Source: JAKSCF01 sp028279945 (lineage in GTDB: Bacteria; Bacillota; Clostridia; Peptostreptococcales; JAAYPU01). From it: a stretch of 32,406 nucleotides of DNA. Of the stretch, positions 27,090-32,406 are shown one piece after another; position 1 is the stretch's first letter, and each line of letters opens with the position of its first letter. A program made the translations under genes and the position numbers. The DNA lies in assembly GCA_028279945.1 (NCBI GenBank), contig JANQMT010000020.1, positions 1-32,406 of the forward strand, read 5' to 3'. The notes below the pieces were generated by a model. That model was given only the letters and a program-made list of their open reading frames with translations, was not told the origin of the DNA and did no database searches.

Positions 27090-27219
27090 AAATAACCTCC
27101 TACATAATATTAGATTGATGATACAGTACGGTTTAAAACCTTCTTTCAGTTTCCACATTCTCTCCTTTCTTTTATATTTTGCATTATTTTTTACGATCTT
27201 TTCATCTTTGAATGTCACA

Positions 27220-27648
27220 TTAAGAAACGACTAAGATTGTAACTTCGCCTGTTGTTCCGTTAACTTCAACTGTATCTCCGGTTTTGATCAGTTTGACCGG
27301 ATCTTCTGAAAACCGATCTACCATAGGAATATCCAGATTATAGAATTTTTTTGCTAACAGGCCTCCTGCAGCTGTAATGGTCTCGATCTTAACATTAACA
27401 ATTGCAGCAGGGGCACAGCCAGTCCTAGCTAGTTCCAGCATAATAGCCGCACCAACGGTGGATCCTCTTCCTTCCGGATAAATAAAGATTTTGCCTTTAA
27501 TGCTTTGTCCGAAGAGTTGATGCCTTTTGTCTATAACAATGCCTGTTGAGGGATCAACCCCTCCAAAAAAGCCGAATGGCTGTGATGAAACAATTGCTTC
27601 CGCTCTTACTTTCCCATCCAATATCCCTCTGCCGGTAATTTTCTTCAT
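27220..27648 (-). CDS. Aconitase X small (swivel, DUF126) subunit
   Basis: 142-residue swivel-domain protein with the DUF126 signatures PFGFFGGVDPSTGIVIDKRHQLFG, then IYPEGRGSTVGA (the Ser/Thr-rich substrate-binding loop) and TGCAPAAIV. Together with the large subunit it forms an AcnX dehydratase/hydratase. Start at 27646-27648 with GGAGGTGA 4-6 nt upstream; the ATG 21 nt earlier lies before that site. It follows the large subunit by 17 bp. Split two-gene AcnX is known as phosphomevalonate dehydratase in archaea and as cis-3-hydroxyproline dehydratase in some bacteria; the mevalonate-type neighbours favour the former chemistry. Confidence 0.92.
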   Translation of the reverse strand: MKKITGRGILDGKVRAEAIVSSQPFGFFGGVDPSTGIVIDKRHQLFGQSIKGKIFIYPEGRGSTVGAAIMLELARTGCAPAAIVNVKIETITAAGGLLAKKFYNLDIPMVDRFSEDPVKLIKTGDTVEVNGTTGEVTILVVS

Positions 27649-27665
27649 TGTCTCACCTCCAATAA

Positions 27666-28901
27666 TCATTTTATAAATTCACCGGATACTGCCGTCTCAA
27701 CACACTCTTCAACGCTGGCAAAAATAATATCCGTTCCACATTCCGCAGGACCATAATATGAACATTTCCCCGAGTCAGTCATGAGGGTTTTAAATCCCCA
27801 TTCTGAAATAGGTGAAATGATCATACAGGTTTCCTCTCTGATGACGATTCCTGCTTCTTCAAGGTTTTGACGAATCCCCATTTTTTCTGCAAGATCAATA
27901 GCATAGCTATTGGCATATATCCAAAAAGTTGTTTCCGGATTGACTTTTCTTCCTTTTAACAAATCATTAACATAAATCATTTCATTTATGGTGTAATGGG
28001 GGCAGCCTAATGTAACAAAATCAACTTTCCCTTCCTTAACCGTACACATCTCACTCCGTGTTTCCAATAAATCCTCTTCTGTAATGATAATTTCCTCCAT
28101 AGGCTTGTTGCTGCCAAAAGCTTCATCCATGGTTCTCGCTTCAGGCGTAACGCCTATTATATGCAATAAGGTAACCGATCCCGAAGCAGCAGCTGCAGCA
28201 CATAATGATTTGAGATCCTCATTTTTTACGCTGCCCAGCATACCATCAACCACACCTATTTTGCTGCCAAGTTCCTTACCCAGACGATATCCAAGAGCAG
28301 AGTACTCCCATGACTTTAATTCCCTATCCAGTTTTAATAAGACCAATACGTCGCCATATCGGTTCTTTTGTAAATGCATTCCTGTTTCAGGTGTTTTTCC
28401 CAATATCCCGCAGCAGATGTCAACAATGGCCGTTTGCCGATTGGTTTTAGCTCCTATTACAGTATTCGCATATGCCACTGCAGAAGACTCCGACCAGGCA
28501 ATATGCTCACCAAGCTTTGGAAGATTAAATCCAAAATACGGGGTACACGTCCAAACCGGCAGCACGCCCAATTTCATCACCGCATCGGCAAGTCTGATTT
28601 GCTGAACAGCATAATGCTCAGGTGTTCTTGCCGCTTTCCAATCTTTAGCATCCATTCCATATGGATCAATGGTTGTAGGCACAACAAATTTTCCTCCCAT
28701 AGCCGCAATCTTTTCAGCTGCATCCACTCCGGCATCAAATGCACTTTTATACGCATGAAGAACAAGATGGACACTTTCAATAGGAATCAATCGCTCAGCC
28801 TCATTAATTTCTCCTATTTTTTTCAGGATTTCCATGGCCAACTTTGGCGCATCTCCTTTAGCGCCTTCCAAAACAAGCTGCTCCTCGTTTGTTAAATACA
28901 T
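27666..28901 (-). CDS. Aconitase X large catalytic (DUF521) subunit
   Basis: 411-residue catalytic subunit of an AcnX enzyme, a hydro-lyase with an iron-sulfur cluster. Conserved segments are MYLTNEEQLVLEGAKGDA, TCTPYFGFNLPKLGEHIAWSESSAVAYANTVIGAKTNR, the cluster-ligand region VTLGCPHYT and the C-terminal DSGKCSYYGP. The candidate cluster cysteines in these motifs are all present, so it looks active. First gene after the -24/-12 promoter at 28961-28976; the ATG has GGGAGGAGG upstream. Its operon also carries the small subunit and the TRAP transporter, and the regulon adds HMG-CoA reductase and a lyase-like enzyme. I infer hydration of an anhydromevalonate-type acid or dehydration of a mevalonate relative. 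Confidence 0.92.
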   Translation of the reverse strand: MYLTNEEQLVLEGAKGDAPKLAMEILKKIGEINEAERLIPIESVHLVLHAYKSAFDAGVDAAEKIAAMGGKFVVPTTIDPYGMDAKDWKAARTPEHYAVQQIRLADAVMKLGVLPVWTCTPYFGFNLPKLGEHIAWSESSAVAYANTVIGAKTNRQTAIVDICCGILGKTPETGMHLQKNRYGDVLVLLKLDRELKSWEYSALGYRLGKELGSKIGVVDGMLGSVKNEDLKSLCAAAAASGSVTLLHIIGVTPEARTMDEAFGSNKPMEEIIITEEDLLETRSEMCTVKEGKVDFVTLGCPHYTINEMIYVNDLLKGRKVNPETTFWIYANSYAIDLAEKMGIRQNLEEAGIVIREETCMIISPISEWGFKTLMTDSGKCSYYGPAECGTDIIFASVEECVETAVSGEFIK

Positions 28902-28960
28902 AATTTGCCTCCTCCCTTTTTATTTTCGCTTTCACCTCTTTTTTCTTTGCAAATTATCAG

Positions 28961-28976
28961 AGCAATTTTCATACCA
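28961..28976 (-). promoter_or_regulatory. Sigma-54 promoter of the acnX-TRAP operon
   Basis: The minus strand reads TGGTATG-N4-TTGCT, with GG and GC ten bases apart, about 60 bp before the AcnX large-subunit start. The matching palindromic site is at 29050-29063. Confidence 0.85.
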
Positions 28977-29049
28977 ACGTAGTTTTTTCCCAAAACCCTT
29001 CTGTTTGACCTTGGTTTATTGACAATAACATAAAATAGTCATGATATAG

Positions 29050-29063
29050 TAGCATAAATGCTA
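29050..29063. promoter_or_regulatory. Palindromic activator site TAGCAT-N2-ATGCTA, acnX operon
   Basis: TAGCATAAATGCTA has the same two half-sites and spacing as the site at 22363-22376 and lies about 74 bp upstream of the -24/-12 element. A further single half-site ATGCTA occurs at 29103-29108. It is probably bound by the activator encoded at 22438-24003. Confidence 0.75.
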
Positions 29064-29130
29064 TATTTTATAGGTTATCAAAGGCCATAAGGTGTTTCAA
29101 AAATGCTATATGTTTACATATTGCCACACC

Positions 29131-29163
29131 CATCAACCATTTAGGCTTGCTTAATGGTTGATG
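29131..29163. repeat. Inverted repeat in the acnX upstream region
   Basis: A perfect 11-bp inverted repeat (CATCAACCATT / AATGGTTGATG) surrounds an 11-nt centre. No T run follows on either strand, so it is not an obvious terminator. It lies in the 384-bp gap 28902-29285, which otherwise holds the sigma-54 promoter, the enhancer-like palindrome and the hairpin at 29202-29237, and no open gene. Confidence 0.6.
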
Positions 29164-29201
29164 AATCAAACAATATTTGAAAAGGGCCTTATACAAATAC
29201 T

Positions 29202-29237
29202 AAATGCACGATCTCAACTATAGCAAATCGTGCATTT
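29202..29237 (-). terminator. Probable terminator after the DUF917 gene
   Basis: A perfect 11-bp stem (AAATGCACGAT / ATCGTGCATTT) with a 14-nt loop lies about 50 bp after the DUF917 stop. The minus strand continues AGTATTTGTAT, a poor T run, so termination may be incomplete. It separates the opp operon from the acnX operon. Confidence 0.55.
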
Positions 29238-29285
29238 TATAAAAAATACTATTAATTTATCAAATGTATCAGCATATACCAAGCA

Positions 29286-30416
29286 TTATATCCTTTGAGT
29301 AATAGGCTTATAATCAAAATCAAATCCAAAATGTCTTGGACCTAAAGCGGCTATTGCATTATCACATAAAAACTGATCTCTTGCCGGAACAATGATCATT
29401 CCAATCTCTTCACCCTGAGAAAGGTGGGTGTTTGATAAAGGCTGGCCGTCTCTCCATCTTAAAAGTATAATCATGTCAGGACTTGTAGCTATGGGAATAT
29501 CATTCTCCCATAGAACATGATTCTCATTTTTAAACCATATTTTATAACTTTTCCCTTTAAGATCATCCATACCTTTCACATTGTAGGTTCCCCAGTAATA
29601 TCCTTCTCTGTCCTCAGTTTCTTTCTTTGTAATTATGCCTTTTCCTATAAAATATCCTCCAGCTGCTTCAGCTCCCGCTTCACAAGGATTCTCATCCTTT
29701 TCACGTGCCAATCTTATAATACGGCCTATATCAAAACACTGGGATAGGGTATAAGTCACTAAAGATTCCTTTATGTCTTTTCCGCTCATAAGGCAGGCCG
29801 CTTCTGCAACCTCTCCGTATGAAGCATTACTTAACATTTTTCCTATCCGCTCCATAGCAGAATAATTAAAGGCATATGTGGTAATAGTGGTATTGCCCCA
29901 TGAATCAACAAAAGCCGCAGGCAAAAAATTCCTACCATGTATAGCCGGAAGTCCATGGATCATTTCAGGAACTGCACGTCCTGAACAGTCACCGTCCAAT
30001 ACGGGAATTCCTTTTCGATATGCAGCAGCCATACAGCATGCAGAATTGGATCCTCCCAGTTCTGCTACATACAGCCCTTTTACTTTTTTGCCTATATAGT
30101 TTTCCAGATTATCAACTGCATTCACAAGCATTTCCGTTTCAGAATATTTGCGGTCTTCAAATCCTTTTTTTTTCATCTCATCCAATATTTTAGGGCTTTT
30201 GGGCGCTATGCTCCCCATAAAAAATACTGTACAAAAAAAATCATCCTCTTGTATTTCTTCCGGGTCCATAAGCGTTATCCTATGGCCGCTTTCCAAAGTC
30301 TCTATCAAAGCGGCACGGCCGGTGTTAACCTCTCCTCCTCCCCCGGTGCTGAAAAAAGCGCATCCGGTGAGAAAATCTTCTATATCTTGATGGGTTTTTA
30401 GTTCAAATTTTTTCAT
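29286..30416 (-). CDS. DUF917 family protein
   Basis: 376 residues with the DUF917 hallmarks: an N-terminal FFSTGGGGEVNTGR glycine-rich segment, GSIAPKSPK, the YVAELGGSNS segment, PVLDGDCSGRAVPE and a C-terminal DMIILLRWRDGQPLSN. No signal peptide or membrane span. Members are often found beside hydantoinase or nucleoside/peptide permease genes, and their activity is mostly unknown (one branch is linked to S-methylthiohydantoin desulfurisation). The gene starts 5 bp after the OppF-type ATPase stop, so it is co-transcribed with the peptide ABC transporter and may act on the imported compound. ATG preceded by AAAGGTAG. Confidence 0.88.
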   Translation of the reverse strand: MKKFELKTHQDIEDFLTGCAFFSTGGGGEVNTGRAALIETLESGHRITLMDPEEIQEDDFFCTVFFMGSIAPKSPKILDEMKKKGFEDRKYSETEMLVNAVDNLENYIGKKVKGLYVAELGGSNSACCMAAAYRKGIPVLDGDCSGRAVPEMIHGLPAIHGRNFLPAAFVDSWGNTTITTYAFNYSAMERIGKMLSNASYGEVAEAACLMSGKDIKESLVTYTLSQCFDIGRIIRLAREKDENPCEAGAEAAGGYFIGKGIITKKETEDREGYYWGTYNVKGMDDLKGKSYKIWFKNENHVLWENDIPIATSPDMIILLRWRDGQPLSNTHLSQGEEIGMIIVPARDQFLCDNAIAALGPRHFGFDFDYKPITQRI

Positions 30417-30421
30417 TACTA

Positions 30422-31408
30422 TTATCTACCTTTCTGTTCAGAACACAAATGACATCTGACACTATGATTTCCGTCATAATGCAGCATTTGTGGATCAATT
30501 TCTTTGCATATTTCCATAACAAATGGGCAACGGGAATTAAAGCTGCAACCTTTTGGTACATTCACAGGGCTTGGTATTTCGCCCTGTGAATGTATACGCT
30601 TGGGCTTATACTTTTCTTCTTCTTCACTTACCACCGGTATAGAAGATAACAGCATCTGCGTATATGGATGCTGCGGGTTTTGAAAAAAGTTGTCCGTCGG
30701 CGCGATTTCTGCAATCTTGCCCAAGTACATTATGGCAACTCGGTCGGCCAAATTCCTCATAAGACTTAAGTCATGCGTTATAAATAAATAGGAAAGCTTC
30801 ATCTCCTTTTGCAACCTTATGAGCATGTTGATAATTTTTGCCTGAACCGAAACATCCAATGCACTGGTGGGCTCATCTAATACAATCATTGACGGCCTGG
30901 TAGCCAAAGCTCGAGCTATTGCCACCATCTGCTTTTCTCCGCCTCCCAGCATTCCGGGATATTTATGTATATATTCATGAGGCAGCTCCACCATATCCAT
31001 TAGTTTCGCTATTGCCTGTGGATAGTCTTTAGGGGGGCATATCTTGTGTATCTTAAGGGGAAGTTCCAGAATTTTATATACTGTGCGCTGAGGATTCAAG
31101 GATGTGCCCGGGTCTTGAAATACCATTTGTATTTCCTTTTTCAGATTTAAGGGGCGCTTCCTTGTTACCATACCGATGTCTTGTCCTTTAAAGCTCAGAA
31201 CACCTTCTGTTATACCGTACATGCCCACCACCGTATAAGCAGTTGTGCTTTTACCTGATCCGGACTCGCCGACCAACCCCAGAGTTTCGCCACTTTGCAG
31301 AGTAAAATTTATTCCGTCTATCGCTTTAACAAACCTGTTCTTATTCCCCTTTCCGCTGATGGGAAAATATTTTTTCAGGCTGTTTACCTTTAAGATATCT
31401 TCTAGCAT
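30422..31408 (-). CDS. Oligopeptide/dipeptide ABC transporter ATP-binding protein, OppF/DppF type
   Basis: 328-residue ATPase with Walker A GESGSGKS (residues 47-54), Q-loop MVFQDPGTSLNPQ, Walker B VLDEPTSALD and a C-terminal oligopeptide/dipeptide domain ending in a Cys-rich segment (CSFNSRCPFVMEIC). The ABC signature is LGGGEKQ where LSGGQRQ is expected, so the normally invariant Ser is Gly. The start overlaps the end of the OppD-type gene by 7 nt and has GGGAG 6 nt upstream. The permease and binding-protein genes must lie beyond the right edge. The substrate is not predictable from the ATPase. Confidence 0.93.
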   Translation of the reverse strand: MLEDILKVNSLKKYFPISGKGNKNRFVKAIDGINFTLQSGETLGLVGESGSGKSTTAYTVVGMYGITEGVLSFKGQDIGMVTRKRPLNLKKEIQMVFQDPGTSLNPQRTVYKILELPLKIHKICPPKDYPQAIAKLMDMVELPHEYIHKYPGMLGGGEKQMVAIARALATRPSMIVLDEPTSALDVSVQAKIINMLIRLQKEMKLSYLFITHDLSLMRNLADRVAIMYLGKIAEIAPTDNFFQNPQHPYTQMLLSSIPVVSEEEEKYKPKRIHSQGEIPSPVNVPKGCSFNSRCPFVMEICKEIDPQMLHYDGNHSVRCHLCSEQKGR

Positions 31409-32388
31409 TTGTTACTCCCTTCTGTTCCGTCATATAAGAAACATGCTACCTGGTGGTCTTGTATCGGCTCAAACATTGGTGGTTTTACTTTATGGCATAT
31501 ATCCATTACTTTTGAACATCGCGGCGCAAAACGGCATCCTTTCGGAGGGTCGAGATAATTGGGGATACGCCCCGGTATACCCTCTGATATGCCACCCCCG
31601 GAAAGCTTTGGAATACAGCTCATTAATCCCAGAGTATAAGGATGCAATGCCTCTTTGAACAATTCTTTTGAAGTGGCTGTTTCAACCATATTTCCCGCAT
31701 ACATGACATATATCCTATCTGCAACCTCCCTGGCGACACCCAGTGAATGGGTGATAAGTATTAGTGCACTATCTTTTTCATCAACTCTTTGCTTTAAGGT
31801 TTTAAGGACCTGATCCTGTATTGTGACATCCAGATTTGTAGTAGGCTCGTCGGCGATGACCAGATCTCTAGGTGTTGCCAGAGACATGGCTATACAAATA
31901 CGCTGCCGCATCCCCCCGCTGAGCTGGAAGGGATAATTCTTCATGATACGTTCCGGATCAGGAAGAGAGGTTTCTTTAAGGGCATTTATTACTCTTTCCT
32001 GCTGCACTTCCTTACTGGATGCACCCTCTATCCCTGAATAGTAAATAACCTCTTTCATCTGAGTCCCAACGGTAAATACAGGATTTAATGCGGCTATAGG
32101 ATCCTGAAAGATAACAGATATACCCTTGGCACGCAGGTTTTTGATTTCCTTGGGAGACATTTTAAATTCGTCTTTCCCTTTGAAAAAGATTTCACCGCCG
32201 TCTACCCTTGCTTGGCGTGCCAAAATCTGTGCAATGGCATTGACAGTAGTGGTTTTACCGCAGCCGGTTTCTCCCACAATACTGATCTTTTCACCGCGAA
32301 GCACTTGCAGATTAACACCATTGAGCACCTTTAAATAGCCTTTAAATGTACGAAATGACACATATAAATCTTTTACATCCACAACCAT
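31402..32388 (-). CDS. Oligopeptide/dipeptide ABC transporter ATP-binding protein, OppD/DppD type (start uncertain)
   Basis: 328 residues from the first in-window ATG. Walker A is GETGCGKT (39-46), the Q-loop VIFQDPIAALNPV, the signature LSGGMRQ, Walker B VIADEPTTNLD, and the C-terminal domain carries PKGCRFAPRC. No ribosome binding site precedes the ATG at 32386-32388, and the frame remains open through the right edge. The true start may therefore lie a few codons outside the window. It pairs with the OppF-type ATPase, which overlaps its end. Confidence 0.92.
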   Translation of the reverse strand: MVVDVKDLYVSFRTFKGYLKVLNGVNLQVLRGEKISIVGETGCGKTTTVNAIAQILARQARVDGGEIFFKGKDEFKMSPKEIKNLRAKGISVIFQDPIAALNPVFTVGTQMKEVIYYSGIEGASSKEVQQERVINALKETSLPDPERIMKNYPFQLSGGMRQRICIAMSLATPRDLVIADEPTTNLDVTIQDQVLKTLKQRVDEKDSALILITHSLGVAREVADRIYVMYAGNMVETATSKELFKEALHPYTLGLMSCIPKLSGGGISEGIPGRIPNYLDPPKGCRFAPRCSKVMDICHKVKPPMFEPIQDHQVACFLYDGTEGSNKC

Positions 32389-32406
32389 TTGGGAAGGATT
32401 GTATTT

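Noticed and set aside
1..32406. CRISPR arrays, insertion sequences, tRNA or rRNA genes, phage genes
   Set aside because: No spaced direct-repeat array, transposase, attachment-type duplication, or tRNA/rRNA signature was seen on either strand.

Overview
The window is AT-rich, almost every gene is on the minus strand, and it encodes a complete-looking glycine reductase locus with two in-frame UGA (selenocysteine) codons, a glycine riboswitch leader, thioredoxin partners, sigma-54 activators and a TRAP transporter. This set, together with strong GGAGG-type ribosome binding sites, points to a strictly anaerobic, amino-acid-fermenting clostridial Firmicute (Peptostreptococcales/Tissierellales/Eubacteriales type). 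The lineage is an inference from gene content. Genes are described from the right end of the window leftwards, in transcription order.

Right end (about 29.3-32.4 kb): two oligopeptide/dipeptide ABC transporter ATPases (OppD/DppD and OppF/DppF types) followed by a DUF917 protein. Next (about 19.9-29.1 kb) is the most unusual part: a two-subunit aconitase-X enzyme (AcnX, DUF521 + DUF126), a DctP-DctQ-DctM TRAP transporter, a PAS/AAA+/Fis sigma-54 activator, an HMG-CoA-lyase-like protein and a class II (degradative) HMG-CoA reductase. Both structural operons have a good -24/-12 promoter (28961-28976 and 22287-22302). Each also carries the same upstream palindrome TAGCAT-N2-ATGCTA (29050-29063 and 22363-22376), so they look like one regulon run by the activator between them. 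The simplest reading is uptake and oxidation of mevalonate or, because AcnX family members dehydrate phosphomevalonate in archaea, an anhydromevalonate-like acid that is hydrated to mevalonate, oxidised to HMG-CoA and cleaved to acetyl-CoA and acetoacetate.

Middle (about 12.2-19.8 kb): a second sigma-54 activator precedes a -24/-12 promoter (18215-18230) that drives an M20 amidohydrolase, a YfcC-type transporter, an AGCS sodium:alanine/glycine symporter and a RocB-like M20 peptidase. This looks like an N-acyl amino acid/peptide scavenging unit that could feed glycine to the reductase. From 12.2 to 5.9 kb lies a molybdoenzyme unit: a DmsA-like catalytic subunit broken by one in-frame TAA, a four-cluster DmsB-like ferredoxin subunit, an ankyrin-repeat protein, a GltD-like NAD(P)H flavoprotein and MobA for the guanylylated Mo cofactor. 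There is no membrane anchor and no Tat leader.

Left end (1-5.86 kb): a consensus sigma-A promoter (5831-5860) reads into two successive copies of a whole tandem-aptamer glycine riboswitch, each with its own terminator. It then reads grdX-trxB-trxA-grdE-grdA-grdB and, past an intercistronic terminator, the first codons of grdC. The encoded pathway reduces glycine to acetyl phosphate and ammonia with electrons from NADPH through TrxB/TrxA, and is switched on only when glycine is present.
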